From the NCBI RefSeq assembly GCF_030408855.1, contig NZ_CP047358.1:124001-188000 (forward strand): 64,000 nucleotides of DNA, in the 5' to 3' direction. Below the pieces are notes generated by a model. The model did not search any database, was not told the DNA's origin, and saw nothing but the letters and a program-made list of their open reading frames with translations. Made by a program: the position numbers and the translations under genes. This document shows, piece after piece, positions 17,686 through 28,920 of the stretch. Origin of the DNA: Corynebacterium glaucum (lineage in GTDB: Bacteria > Actinomycetota > Actinomycetes > Mycobacteriales > Mycobacteriaceae). Position 1 is the stretch's first letter. Each line of letters begins with the position of its first letter.

Positions 17686-18336
17686 CTAGAGCCACCCGCG
17701 CTCAAGCGCGATGGTGTAGGCCTCGAAGCGGTTCGCCGCTCCCGTTTTGGCAATTGCGGAAGACACGTAGTTCCGCGTCGTGCCGGGCGCGAGGTGTGCG
17801 GCCTCGGCGATCGCGTCGATCGAGCCGCCGCGCCCCGCCAGCAACAGCACCTCGGCTTCGCGCTCGGTCAGCGGCGAGTCGCCCGCAGCAATGGTCGCGG
17901 CCGCCAGCTCGGGGTCGATGTGCCGCTTGCCCGCGTGCGCCGCGCGAATCGCCGCCGCAAAGTCCTCGGCAGAGGAAGTCTTCGGCAGCACCCCCAGCAC
18001 ACCAGCAGCAAGCGCTCGCTTAACGACGCCCGGCCGCGCGTGACTCGTCACCACCACAACCCCGGCATCGATCCGCGCAGCCACGGCAACGCCGTCCATG
18101 CCGGCACCATCCACGTCGCTGTTGGAATCGCCTTTGTGATCACTGCTCAGCTGCAAATCCGTGACCACCACGTCGGGGCGGGTTTCGGGGTTGTCCGAAA
18201 CCGTGGACCACCAGGTGAGGAATTCGTGAGCCGAGTAGGCGACGTGGACGACGTCGATGTCGTCCTCCAGGCTGATCAGGGTGGCGAGGGAGTTGGCGAC
18301 CAAGGTTTCGTCGTCAAGCAAAGCGACGGTGATCAT
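17686..18336 (-). CDS. LuxR/NarL-family response regulator
   Basis: 216 residues. The receiver domain has acidic Asp8/Asp9 and phospho-acceptor Asp60 (VVTDLQL), then the TSH and K (LPKTS) positions. Between Asp60 and the usual MDG motif lies an extra Ser/Asp/Gly/Asn-rich stretch of about 15 residues (64-79), which is unusual next to the active site. The C-terminal LuxR helix-turn-helix (about 154-216) has SPLTEREAEVLLL and APGTTRNYVSSAIAKTG. It overlaps the stop of the sensor kinase gene by 4 nt, so it is its cognate regulator, probably controlling the adjacent ABC exporter. Confidence 0.92.
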   Translation of the reverse strand: MITVALLDDETLVANSLATLISLEDDIDVVHVAYSAHEFLTWWSTVSDNPETRPDVVVTDLQLSSDHKGDSNSDVDGAGMDGVAVAARIDAGVVVVTSHARPGVVKRALAAGVLGVLPKTSSAEDFAAAIRAAHAGKRHIDPELAAATIAAGDSPLTEREAEVLLLAGRGGSIDAIAEAAHLAPGTTRNYVSSAIAKTGAANRFEAYTIALERGWL

Positions 18337-19538
18337 GCGCCTACCTTAAGCGCGACCGTGAAGCTGTTGGGGGACTGCTCGACCGTGAGGTGCGCGGAGT
18401 GTGCTGCGGCGCGGTGGCGCAGGCCCTCGAGCCCGGCGCCGGGGCGATCGGAGGGTTCCGGGTGGTCGTTGGTGACGGTGATGGCTTCCGGAGTGACCTC
18501 GATGGTGACCTGCGTGGCTTGGGAGTGGCGCAGCACGTTGGTGGCGGCCTCCCGAACGAACCAGGCGGCGGTCTCGCGCAGGTGGGCGGGCACGTCGGCG
18601 CTGGTGCCGGTGATGGTGACGGTGGCGCCGGCGTCGGTGAGCACCTGCTTCGCGCCGGCGAGCTCCGTGGCGAGGTCGGGGGTGCGATAGCGGTTGACCA
18701 CGTGGCGCATGTCGGCGGCCGCGGTCTGGGTGAGCTGGTGGAGCTCGGTGAGCTCGTCGGTCAGGCGCGGGTCATTTCGTGCGGCAAGGGCTTGAGCGAG
18801 CTGTGTCTTGATGGTCATCGCTGCGAGGTGCTGGCCCATCGTGTCGTGCAGGTCCTGAGAGAGGCGCAGGCGCTCCTCGGCGACGGAAAGCTTCGCTTCA
18901 AGCTGGCGGGCGCGCTCCGTTTCAATCATCGCGCGGGAGTACCACAAGGTCATGGGCGCCATCGCTCCGAACGCCACGCTGTATGCCACCAGCACAACCG
19001 CGAAGTTTCCGCCAGCGACGGTGGCGACAGTCACCGCGGCGGCCACGATCAATGCTGCCGAAAAGGCAACGCTGTGACGCACAAACGGTAGGTAGGCGAT
19101 GAGAATAATGAAGTAGATGCCAAGCGCGGCCGTCCCGGCACCCCAGGTGTACGTCCCCGGTGCCAGCGCGGCGACCGCGCAGCTCACGGCCAGCGCTGCC
19201 AGCTGCACCACGAGGCCGATCCGCAGCCACGCTTCGCCGTGTGGGTGCGGTTCGAGCCGCAGTTTCGGGTTGGTGTGCAGGGCAACCGACCCGGCGGCGC
19301 AGGACACGAACGCGACTGCGACGCCTGCGAACAGCGCTGGTCCCCAGTGTGGGGCTCGAACAACCGAATTGAACGCGATCACCGAGATGACAAACCACGG
19401 CGCTCCGACTATGGACCACCGGTTCACTGCCAAGAAGCGTGCCGAGTAGTCCATGTTGCGCCAGGTCGTTCGCTTGGCCGGGCGGGGCGCAGGTGCTGGC
19501 GGTGCTGGCGGTGCAGGCGGAGTCGGGGGTATTGACAT
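18333..19538 (-). CDS. Sensor histidine kinase (HisKA_3 type)
   Basis: 401 residues. A Pro/Ala-rich cytoplasmic N-terminus (about 1-22) is followed by six or so transmembrane helices (about 40-205) with no large external sensor. Then come a coiled-coil, the phospho-acceptor box LSQDLHDTMGQHL with its His near residue 232, and an HATPase_c domain (REAATNVLRHSQAT, GAGLEGLRHR). The kinase may sense within or at the membrane, as in exporter-linked NarL-type systems. It lies 21 bp after the permease gene and overlaps the regulator gene, completing an ATPase-permease-kinase-regulator operon. Confidence 0.92.
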   Translation of the reverse strand: MSIPPTPPAPPAPPAPAPRPAKRTTWRNMDYSARFLAVNRWSIVGAPWFVISVIAFNSVVRAPHWGPALFAGVAVAFVSCAAGSVALHTNPKLRLEPHPHGEAWLRIGLVVQLAALAVSCAVAALAPGTYTWGAGTAALGIYFIILIAYLPFVRHSVAFSAALIVAAAVTVATVAGGNFAVVLVAYSVAFGAMAPMTLWYSRAMIETERARQLEAKLSVAEERLRLSQDLHDTMGQHLAAMTIKTQLAQALAARNDPRLTDELTELHQLTQTAAADMRHVVNRYRTPDLATELAGAKQVLTDAGATVTITGTSADVPAHLRETAAWFVREAATNVLRHSQATQVTIEVTPEAITVTNDHPEPSDRPGAGLEGLRHRAAAHSAHLTVEQSPNSFTVALKVGA

Positions 19539-19559
19539 GGTGGCCCTTAACAGTAGCGC

Positions 19560-20387
19560 CTAGCGATGCGTCTCCCAGCGCATGTACTTGTACCCGCCCC
19601 AGATCAGCACCACAGCCCACGCGGCAAGGATGAGCAGCTGCACCCAGGAGTCGGCAAGCGTTGCGCTGAAGCTCTCACCGATCCAGCCCTCGCGGAACAA
19701 GTCAATCGCGAGCGCAAACGGGGTGCGATCCAGGACATTGGCCACGCCTTCGGGCATGAGCTCGCGGAAGGTGGACTGCGACAGGATCATGAGTATCAGT
19801 ACCGGCATGGAGGTGATCTGCGCGTTCTCCGCATTCGCCGTGAACGTGCTGGTGAGCAGTGCCAGCCCATGGGAAACCGCGATGCCCAGGACCATCACCG
19901 CGAGCATCAACAGCGGGTTCACCGGCCACACGTGCGGCACCGGCGGCTCGATCGGTATGAACATCGACATCGTCGAAAACGCCACCACAATGACCACGGT
20001 AAGCCCGAGCATTGCCACCGCAAGAGGCACACAGATCGCGGTGAGAATTTCCCAATCGCGCGACTCGCCGGTGCGCAGCCGCTTGAGCACTTTCTCATCA
20101 CGCCTGGTCACCGCCATTGAAAGCGCCGGATAATATAACCCAAAAGCCAGCGCAAAAAGGATGAAAATCTCCGCGGCGGCCGCGGTCGAACCCACCGATT
20201 GATCACCCACCACCCACACGAACAGCGGCAGCACCGCAGGAAACAGCAGCGCCAGGATCACCAGCAGTCGGTTGCGCGTGAATTGCAGCCATTCAGCTCG
20301 GCCCAACGCTCGCAGTCTGCTTATCGACGCCCCACCGCCACGCTCAGGCAACGCAGTCGGGGAGGGAGAGGTCTGTACAGAAGTCAT
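19560..20387 (-). CDS. ABC-2 type exporter permease
   Basis: 275-residue membrane protein with six predicted transmembrane segments (first at about 40-60, last at about 250-268) and a short cytoplasmic N-terminus. It is the permease partner of the ATPase encoded immediately upstream (4-nt overlap). Drug- or peptide-type export is likely for this class, substrate unknown. The N-terminal tail contains a recurrent 11-mer read as GGASIS with an ATA codon, in a segment of low constraint. Confidence 0.9.
   Translation of the reverse strand: MTSVQTSPSPTALPERGGGASISRLRALGRAEWLQFTRNRLLVILALLFPAVLPLFVWVVGDQSVGSTAAAAEIFILFALAFGLYYPALSMAVTRRDEKVLKRLRTGESRDWEILTAICVPLAVAMLGLTVVIVVAFSTMSMFIPIEPPVPHVWPVNPLLMLAVMVLGIAVSHGLALLTSTFTANAENAQITSMPVLILMILSQSTFRELMPEGVANVLDRTPFALAIDLFREGWIGESFSATLADSWVQLLILAAWAVVLIWGGYKYMRWETHR
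20319..20329 (-). repeat. Recurrent 11-mer CGTCGATAAGC, copy 9
   Basis: Exact copy in the N-terminal tail of the ABC permease gene, GGGG flank, read as ASIS. Confidence 0.9.
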
Positions 20388-21355
20388 GCTGCTTCCTTTC
20401 CGGTGGGGGTGTCAGTGCTGGCTTCAGTGCCGGTTCCAGTGCCGGCTCCAGCGCCGGCGATGTTGTGGAACACCTGCTCGAGGCTCGCGGGGCGGGCGGC
20501 GAACTCGTCAAGCGCCAAACCGTGCTGGTCCGCCCAGCGCAGCACCGCGAAGGTGTCGTCTTGCAGGCGCGAGGTCGAGATAGTGACGCGCCCGCCGGCG
20601 CGGTGCGTGGTGGTGCCGGGGAGGTCGGGCAGTGGGGGCAGGTCGGGCGAACCCGGCGCGGCGTCGTGAAGCGAAAATGCGATCTCGGACGCCACCGTGT
20701 CGGTCAGCTCCGCCTTGGTGCCCTCCATCTCAATGCGGCCGCGGTGCATGATCGCGATGCGGTCGCACAGTCGCTCGGCTTCTTCGAGGTAGTGGGTGGT
20801 AAGCACCATGGTCACGCCGCGGTCCTTGAGCCCGCCGAGCAGCTCCCACACGCGCCGGCGCGACTCGGGGTCCAGGCCGGTGGTCGGCTCGTCGAGGAAC
20901 AACACCGCCGGGTCGCCCACCAGCGCGCAAGCCAGATCCAGGCGCCGCTGCTCGCCGCCGGATAAGGACCCCACCTTCACATTGCGTCGGTGGTCGAGTT
21001 GGACGTCGCGCAAGATGTCGTCGATAAGCAATGGCTCCGAGCATGTACCAGCCCACATGGTGAGGGTTTCCTCCACCGTGAGTGCCTGCGGGAGGCCGCC
21101 GGATTGGAGCATGATGCCGGTGTACGGGCGCACCCGCGCGCGATCCGCGACCGGGTCGCCGCCGAGCACGCGCACCTCGCCCGCGGTCGGACGCGCGAGG
21201 CCCTCCATCACCTCCAGCGTGGATGTTTTACCGGCGCCGTTTGTGCCCAGCAGCCCGTAGACCTCGCCGCGTTTGACGTGCAAGCTCACGCCGTCCACCG
21301 CGGTGAAGCCGCCGTAATCGCGCTTCAGATTCCTCACTTCGATTGCGTTTTCCAT
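20384..21355 (-). CDS. ABC transporter ATP-binding protein
   Basis: 323 residues. Walker A GTNGAGKTS (about 37-45), signature LSGGEQRR (about 133-140), Walker B VLFLDEPTTGLD (about 153-164) and a switch His in TTHYLEE. The ~100-residue C-terminal extension ends in a low-complexity Gly/Thr/Ala tail (AGAGTGTGTEAST). The ATG at 21353-21355 (MENAIEVRNL) is the normal start for this family. It is the first gene of the exporter/two-component operon. DrrA/CcmA-like, substrate unknown. Confidence 0.92.
   Translation of the reverse strand: MENAIEVRNLKRDYGGFTAVDGVSLHVKRGEVYGLLGTNGAGKTSTLEVMEGLARPTAGEVRVLGGDPVADRARVRPYTGIMLQSGGLPQALTVEETLTMWAGTCSEPLLIDDILRDVQLDHRRNVKVGSLSGGEQRRLDLACALVGDPAVLFLDEPTTGLDPESRRRVWELLGGLKDRGVTMVLTTHYLEEAERLCDRIAIMHRGRIEMEGTKAELTDTVASEIAFSLHDAAPGSPDLPPLPDLPGTTTHRAGGRVTISTSRLQDDTFAVLRWADQHGLALDEFAARPASLEQVFHNIAGAGAGTGTGTEASTDTPTGKEAA
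21019..21029 (+). repeat. Recurrent 11-mer CGTCGATAAGC, copy 10
   Basis: Exact copy within the ABC ATPase gene on its non-coding strand, read as LLIDD. Confidence 0.9.
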
Positions 21356-21424
21356 GCCTCCAAGCGTGCCGGGTGGGCGTCGGCGCTGGTAGAGGCGGAT
21401 GTCAGCAATCTGCCGTGACAAAAG

Positions 21425-22273
21425 TCATCGCAGGGAGGCCCGCGTCAGTTTCACAGCCGAAAGAAGCATGATGCTTATCGACGCCCCCATCAACGCCAAT
21501 CCCCAACCCCCAACGTCAAATTCCTCCCCGAGCAGCGTGTACCCCAGCGCGAGGGCGACCATCGGCTCGGCGACTTTGTTGGCGGGCAGCGAAGTGGCCA
21601 GATCGCCGGCGCCGAAGGCGTACTGCTGCACCACAATGCCGGCGACGGCGGTAGCGATCACGGCCCAGAACTGCCAGCTAGCTAGCATGGCGAGCCACCC
21701 GCGGTGGGTCAGCACGTCCATGGCGACCTTGGCAAAGACCGCGAGGTACCCATAAATCGCGCCGCAGGTGAGGCCGTAGGTGAGGGCTTTGGTGGCGGCG
21801 GGGCGTCGAGAAGCAAACGCGAACGCTCCTGCCGTGACCAAGATGCCGAGGACGATGACCGCAACCCACTCCCGCGCGGCGACCTCGCGGGTGCCGGGCA
21901 GCGGGTGACCGACGACCACCACAACCGCGACCGACGCGGTGAGCACGACCGCCCACAACCCCTCCGCGCGCGACATGGGCATCCGCTCCACGCGCGAAGA
22001 CAACAGCAGCGTGAGCATGAGCGACAGCACGAGAATCGGCTGCACTACCAGCAACGAACCGAACGCGAGCGCCGCCGCCTGGAACACATAGGCCACAAAC
22101 GCGATGCCCATGGACAGCCACCAGTTGAGGTTGCTCAGCGACTTCAGCGGCGCGGTGTTCGCCTCCGAGCGCGACTGGCCGGCGCGCAGAATGCGGTGGC
22201 GCCACACCGTGCCCACCGCGATGAGTACGGCGGAGATCAGCGCGAAGGCGCTCGCGAGGAGGTTGCTGTGCAC
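21425..22273 (-). CDS. DMT-superfamily transporter (EamA/NIPA-like)
   Basis: 282-residue integral membrane protein with about ten transmembrane helices and the two-repeat layout of the drug/metabolite transporter superfamily. An early helix-loop (VWRHRILRAGQ) and the late ANKVAEPMVALALGYTLLGEE block are typical. Substrate cannot be predicted. It is divergent from lysC with a 92-bp shared promoter region. Near its C-terminus the sequence GASISIML is produced by a recurrent 11-mer with ATA codons. Confidence 0.85.
   Translation of the reverse strand: MHSNLLASAFALISAVLIAVGTVWRHRILRAGQSRSEANTAPLKSLSNLNWWLSMGIAFVAYVFQAAALAFGSLLVVQPILVLSLMLTLLLSSRVERMPMSRAEGLWAVVLTASVAVVVVVGHPLPGTREVAAREWVAVIVLGILVTAGAFAFASRRPAATKALTYGLTCGAIYGYLAVFAKVAMDVLTHRGWLAMLASWQFWAVIATAVAGIVVQQYAFGAGDLATSLPANKVAEPMVALALGYTLLGEEFDVGGWGLALMGASISIMLLSAVKLTRASLR
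21473..21483 (-). repeat. Recurrent 11-mer CGTCGATAAGC, copy 11
   Basis: Exact copy near the 3' end of the DMT transporter gene, long G flank, read as ASIS. It forms an inverted pair with copy 10, 443 bp away. Confidence 0.9.
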
Positions 22274-22298
22274 GGCGCATGATATTAGCGGGCTGCTG

Positions 22299-22326
22299 TG
22301 TGACCAGAGTGAAGAGACGCTAAACT
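22299..22326 (+). promoter_or_regulatory. Probable lysC promoter
   Basis: -35-like TGTGAC (22299-22304), 16-bp spacer, -10-like TAAACT (22321-22326), about 40 bp before the lysC ATG. Confidence 0.6.
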
Positions 22327-22365
22327 TTTACAGCGTTGTTTCATCCAGAAAGGTGTGTTGACCAC

Positions 22366-24676
<2,311 letters not shown>

Positions 24677-24693
24677 CCTGCAGCCGCGCGCGT

Positions 24694-26196
24694 CTAGCGC
24701 TCGCTGCGCGGGTTCTCCACGCGAGTGGAGCCCGCGGTGGGGCTTTCGTCCGCGTCTGCTTCTGTGTCTGTCCCGGTGTCTGCGGGTAATGCGCCCTCGT
24801 CCGACTCCGCTTCCTCGGCCTGATCCGCGGCGATCAGTTCGTCGATAGTGGTGTCCTCCCACGGCCGGTCCGGCTGGTACTGGTCCTGGGTGACTGGCTC
24901 GGTGTAGGAGACGAAGACAACGGGGGCTTGGTCCTTGTCTTCGGGGTCGAAATCGATCTCGTCGTCGGCGCTGAGCTCGGCGATCACTTCGTCTTCAAGC
25001 GCCTCGGCGAGCTCTTCGTCGTCCACCACGGACATGGAGGTGACGTACTCCAGCTCGCGCTCGTCGTTTTTGGTAAAGCGCTCGCGCGGGTCCAGCTTGG
25101 CCCGGGTGAGTTCCATCGCACGAGCGCGGCGCTTCTGTTCCTTGCGCAGTTTCGGCAGGCCGCGCAGCCAGGCAGCGGATACCACGACAATGAGCAGGAT
25201 TCCTAGGTAGCCCAGGATCGGGTACACGGTAGAAACCAGCTTCTGGAAACCAACGAAAGACAGCGCGAAGCCGATGAGGCAGGCTGCGATGTAGATGATG
25301 CGGAACTTGTCCTCGCGGCCGCGCGCGAGGCGCTTGCCAAGGGCGAAAAACATGCCCAGCGAGGTAGCGAAAATCATGCCGAAGATGACCAACGACATGA
25401 TCAGGCCGAGGGTCGGGTTGATGTCCGTGATCAGGGTCAGAAGAGGCATGTCGTTGCCGGAAACAAGATCAATCTTGAGCAGCAGCGAGAACGCCAGCAG
25501 CATCAGCATGACAAGGTAACCCATGCCGCCCAGCAGGCCACCCAGGCCGGCGGCGCGGGTGTTCAGGGTGTTGCCGCCAATCACCAACGCCATGGAAACC
25601 ACGCACATCACGTTCAGGCCGGTGTAGTTCAGCGCTGAGATCCACCAGTTGGGCAAGGTGGTGTCCACCTGCGCGGCAGCTGCGTTGACGGCGTCCCAAT
25701 CCGGCGCTGCGTGCACGATGGTCCAGCCGCAGCCGAAGATGACAAAGAAGAGCAGAAACGGCGTGAGGAACCCGATTGCGCCCGTGACCTTGTCCACGTC
25801 AAGCATGCCGAACCCGATGGTCAGCGCGAGCATGAGCACCGCGCCGATCCACACCGGCAGCCCGAACTGCTGGTTCAGGTTTGCGCCAGCGCCGGCGAAC
25901 ATGACGAAGCCGATGGAGAACAGCGTGACAATTGTGGCGATGTCCAAGATCCAGGACATCACCTTGCTGGAAATCGCTCCGAGCACTTCCATGTGCTCGT
26001 TCGCCTGGTAGTACGAACCGAGCTGCAAGATGGTCACTCCGGCGATGACCATTAGCGTGGAGCCGAGGACTGCGCCCCACATGCCCTGCGTGCCAAAGGC
26101 CGAGAAGTAGAGGAGGGCCTCCTGGCCCGAGGCGAAGCCGGCGCCGACGACGGTGCCGATGAAAGCAAACGAGATGAGTAAGGCGTTTTTCCACAT
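24694..26196 (-). CDS. YkvI-like membrane transporter with acidic C-terminal tail
   Basis: About 500 residues. The first ~350 form 10-11 transmembrane helices of the YkvI/LeuT-fold type (FIGTVVGAGFASGQE near the start is the typical unwound TM1 motif). The cytoplasmic tail of ~150 residues is strongly acidic (Asp/Glu-rich from about 370 on) and has no counterpart in short YkvI proteins. Substrate unknown; amino acids are likely for this fold. The ATG at 26194-26196 (MWKNALLIS) is chosen as the true start; a 13-residue extension is possible. It lies between asd (convergent) and sigC (same strand). Confidence 0.8.
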   Translation of the reverse strand: MWKNALLISFAFIGTVVGAGFASGQEALLYFSAFGTQGMWGAVLGSTLMVIAGVTILQLGSYYQANEHMEVLGAISSKVMSWILDIATIVTLFSIGFVMFAGAGANLNQQFGLPVWIGAVLMLALTIGFGMLDVDKVTGAIGFLTPFLLFFVIFGCGWTIVHAAPDWDAVNAAAAQVDTTLPNWWISALNYTGLNVMCVVSMALVIGGNTLNTRAAGLGGLLGGMGYLVMLMLLAFSLLLKIDLVSGNDMPLLTLITDINPTLGLIMSLVIFGMIFATSLGMFFALGKRLARGREDKFRIIYIAACLIGFALSFVGFQKLVSTVYPILGYLGILLIVVVSAAWLRGLPKLRKEQKRRARAMELTRAKLDPRERFTKNDERELEYVTSMSVVDDEELAEALEDEVIAELSADDEIDFDPEDKDQAPVVFVSYTEPVTQDQYQPDRPWEDTTIDELIAADQAEEAESDEGALPADTGTDTEADADESPTAGSTRVENPRSER

Positions 26197-26293
26197 GGTA
26201 AGAGTGCAAATTTTCTGGGAAGGGAATGGATACAAACCGGTAAATCACCCTATAACAGTTGTCACCTAAAGGCCCATTGTCGTCGAACCGCCT

Positions 26294-26848
26294 TCACTCG
26301 TCGCCGGCGACGAGGTCGCGCCGGGCTCGCGCGACCCGGGACCGGATCGTGCCCACACGCACGCCCGCAATCTTTGCGGCTTCCTCGTAGGAGTACCCAA
26401 GCACTTGGGTGAGCACCAATGCTTCTCGACGCTCCGGGGCCAGCGAATCCAGCAAGGCCCGTGCGTCCATCATTTCGGACCACACGCTTGCGTCGTCCGA
26501 GCTCGGCGCTGTCTCGGTGACGCTGCGGTATTCCACGTCGCCGTACCCCGCGGCGGCGCTCTGTGGCCGCGCAAGGTCGTGGCGCACCGAGTCCGCCCAC
26601 GTGCGCCGCGCAAGTGAGAGGAGCCAAGTGCGTGCCGACGACCTCGCGGCAAACCGAGGAAGGGCTTTGAGTACCCGCAGATAGGTTTCCTGGGTGAGGT
26701 CGTCGGCGGATTCGCGGCCGGCGAGATGCGCGAGCAGGCGCCACACGTCGTCTTGGGTGCGCGCGATGAATTCGGTGAGCGCAACGGCGTCGCCTCGACC
26801 GGCCTTGAGGGCGAGGTCGGTGACGTAGTCGTCGTCAAGCCTGCTCAC
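26294..26848 (-). CDS. sigC: ECF RNA polymerase sigma factor SigC
   Basis: 184 residues with region 2 (DDVWRLLAHLAGRESADDLTQE, about 33-54) and region 4 (LVLTQVLGYSYEEAAKIAGV, about 143-162). Position beside asd and divergent from katA is that of sigC in C. glutamicum. No anti-sigma factor gene is adjacent. In corynebacteria SigC is linked to respiratory-chain/copper stress; that role is taken from the literature, not from this sequence. Confidence 0.9.
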   Translation of the reverse strand: MSRLDDDYVTDLALKAGRGDAVALTEFIARTQDDVWRLLAHLAGRESADDLTQETYLRVLKALPRFAARSSARTWLLSLARRTWADSVRHDLARPQSAAAGYGDVEYRSVTETAPSSDDASVWSEMMDARALLDSLAPERREALVLTQVLGYSYEEAAKIAGVRVGTIRSRVARARRDLVAGDE

Positions 26849-26916
26849 GAACCGTAACCCTAGCAGCCGATAGCCTGCGAAAACCGTGAGTCAGCGGTGG
26901 GTGTGGGAATCGGGCG

Positions 26917-26922
26917 TAGACT
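26917..26922 (+). promoter_or_regulatory. -10 element of katA promoter
   Basis: TAGACT about 30 bp before the katA GTG, in the 104-bp divergent region with sigC. The -35 is weak, as is common in this genus. Confidence 0.5.
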
Positions 26923-26952
26923 GGTAAACGACTTCAACGAAAGGACCACATC

Positions 26953-28554
26953 GTGGCTGAAGAACACAAGGTAGAGAACACCGAGAACATCCTGCAGCGC
27001 GGCGAGCGTGCGCCGGGTGACGGCAAAACCACCACGCTCGGCGGCGTCCCGGTTGCTTCGGAAAACCACTCCGTGGTGCAGGGGCGCCAGGGCGCGAGCG
27101 TGCTCAACGACATCCACCTGATTGAGAAGCTCGCGCACTTCAACCGCGAGAACGTGCCGGAGCGCATCCCGCACGCGAAGGGGCACGGCGCGTTCGGTGA
27201 GCTGCACATCACCGAGGATGTGTCGAAGTACACCAAGGCGAAGCTGTTCCAGAAGGGCACCGTGACCCCGATGGTGGGCCGCTTCTCCACCGTCGCGGGC
27301 GAGGCCGGCTCCCCGGATACCTGGCGCGACGTCCACGGCTTCGCGCTGCGTTTTTACACCGAGGACGGCAACTACGACATCGTGGGCAACAACACCCCGA
27401 TCTTCTTCATGCGTGACGGCCTGAAGTTCGCCGACTTCATCCACTCCCAGAAGCGCGACCCGCGTTCCGGTCTGCGCTCCGACGAGATGCAGTTCGACTT
27501 CTGGTCCCGCACCCCGGAGACCCTGCACCAGGTGACCTACCTGCTGGGCGACCGCGGCACTCCGAAGTCCACCCGCCACCAAGACGGCTTCGGCTCCCAC
27601 ACCTTCCAGTGGATCAACGAAGAGGGCACCCCGGTGTGGGTGAAGTACCACTTCAAGACCCGCCAGGGCTGGGAGACCCTCACCGATGCCGAGGCCACCG
27701 AGAAGGCCGGCACCGACCCGGACCTGCACCGCGAGGACCTTTTCCAGGCCATCGAGCGCGGCGACTACCCGATCTGGGACGTCAAGGTCCAGATCATGCC
27801 GTTCGAGGACGCGGAGACCTACAAGTACAACCCGTTCGACCTGACCAAGGTGTGGAGCCAGAAGGACTACCCGCTAGTCGACGTCGGATACTTCGTGCTC
27901 AACCGCAACCCGAAGAACTTCCACGCGCAGATTGAGCAGCTCGCCCTAGACCCGTCGAACCTGGTGCCGGGCGTGGGCCTGTCCCCGGACCGCATGCTGC
28001 AGCAGCGCGTGTTCGCCTACTCGGATCAGCAGCGCTACCGCATTGGTCCGAATTACCGCGACCTGCCGGTCAACCGTCCGATCGTGGACGTGAACACCTA
28101 CGCCGAGCGCGGCCCGATGGCGTACTTCTTCAACAACGAGGGCGAGCCGAACTACTCCCCGAACCGCACCGACAAGGGCATGGGCTACCTGGACAACGGC
28201 GAGGACTCCTCCTCGATGCAGGACTACGGCCAGGCGGAGAACCTCTACGTTAACCCGGACCCGCACGGCACGGATCTGGTGCGCGCGGCGTACGTGAAGC
28301 ATGAGCTTGATGACGATGCTTCGCAGGCGCGCGACCTGTACGAGAACGTCTTCGACGACGCTGCAAAGCAGCGCTTCATCGACAACGTCACCAACAAGAT
28401 GCTGGCGATTAAGAACAAGGATGTCGAGGAGCGCACGTTCAAGTACTGGGGCATGATCTCCGACGATTTGGAGCAGAAGCTCCGTTCGGAGCTCGGCCGC
28501 AAGCGCGCGGACTCGTCTCAGGACGACAAGGAAGCATCCTCGGCCAACCCGTAA
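26953..28554 (+). CDS. katA: Haem catalase
   Basis: 533 residues, clade-typical monofunctional catalase. Distal His74 (RIPHAKGHG) and Asn147 (IVGNN) and the proximal haem ligand Tyr356 (VFAYSDQQR) are present. The GTG start follows GAAAGGA with good spacing. It decomposes H2O2 in the cytoplasm. It is monocistronic, with a recurrent 11-mer 2 bp after the stop. Confidence 0.96.
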   Translation: MAEEHKVENTENILQRGERAPGDGKTTTLGGVPVASENHSVVQGRQGASVLNDIHLIEKLAHFNRENVPERIPHAKGHGAFGELHITEDVSKYTKAKLFQKGTVTPMVGRFSTVAGEAGSPDTWRDVHGFALRFYTEDGNYDIVGNNTPIFFMRDGLKFADFIHSQKRDPRSGLRSDEMQFDFWSRTPETLHQVTYLLGDRGTPKSTRHQDGFGSHTFQWINEEGTPVWVKYHFKTRQGWETLTDAEATEKAGTDPDLHREDLFQAIERGDYPIWDVKVQIMPFEDAETYKYNPFDLTKVWSQKDYPLVDVGYFVLNRNPKNFHAQIEQLALDPSNLVPGVGLSPDRMLQQRVFAYSDQQRYRIGPNYRDLPVNRPIVDVNTYAERGPMAYFFNNEGEPNYSPNRTDKGMGYLDNGEDSSSMQDYGQAENLYVNPDPHGTDLVRAAYVKHELDDDASQARDLYENVFDDAAKQRFIDNVTNKMLAIKNKDVEERTFKYWGMISDDLEQKLRSELGRKRADSSQDDKEASSANP

Positions 28555-28556
28555 GC

Positions 28557-28567
28557 CGTCGATAAGC
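28557..28567 (+). repeat. Recurrent 11-mer CGTCGATAAGC, copy 12 (intergenic)
   Basis: Exact copy in the 18-bp gap between the katA and mnhG stops (convergent genes). There is no room for a protein-level reason. Confidence 0.9.
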
Positions 28568-28572
28568 GAAAG

Positions 28573-28920
28573 CTACACGGTGCCCGGCACCTGGTACTCG
28601 GGGGGTGCCGGCCGCTTGTCGGTTACGGTGACGCCGTAGATGGAGCGGCCCATGATGTAAGAGGCGACCGAGCCGATGATCCATACGCCGAAGACGGCGA
28701 TGATCGCGCGGATGAAGTCGTTCAGGTCGAAGCCAGTGGTGGACCAGGAGTAGATGAGCTTGGCCACGATCATGATTGGGAACGCGATGACCACTAGCGG
28801 GCCGAGCAGGTTGACCCGGGTGAGTGCGTCGGGGGCGCGGAGCTGCAGCAGCATGGTCGCGACCACGCAGATGGTGGCGATGACCACGAGTATGGCAACG
28901 ATGATCTCGGCGATGGTCAT
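28573..28920 (-). CDS. mnhG: Na+/H+ antiporter subunit MnhG/MrpG
   Basis: 115 residues with three transmembrane helices (about 5-25, 38-60, 68-92), as in MrpG. It is the last gene of the Mrp operon; its ATG overlaps the mnhF stop (TAATG). Structural subunit of the multi-component antiporter for Na+ efflux and pH homeostasis. Confidence 0.9.
   Translation of the reverse strand: MTIAEIIVAILVVIATICVVATMLLQLRAPDALTRVNLLGPLVVIAFPIMIVAKLIYSWSTTGFDLNDFIRAIIAVFGVWIIGSVASYIMGRSIYGVTVTDKRPAPPEYQVPGTV

Noticed and set aside
17199..18028. Further copies of the 11-mer (GCTAAACGACG, GCTTAACGACG)
   Set aside because: One or two mismatches; kept out of the count of exact copies.
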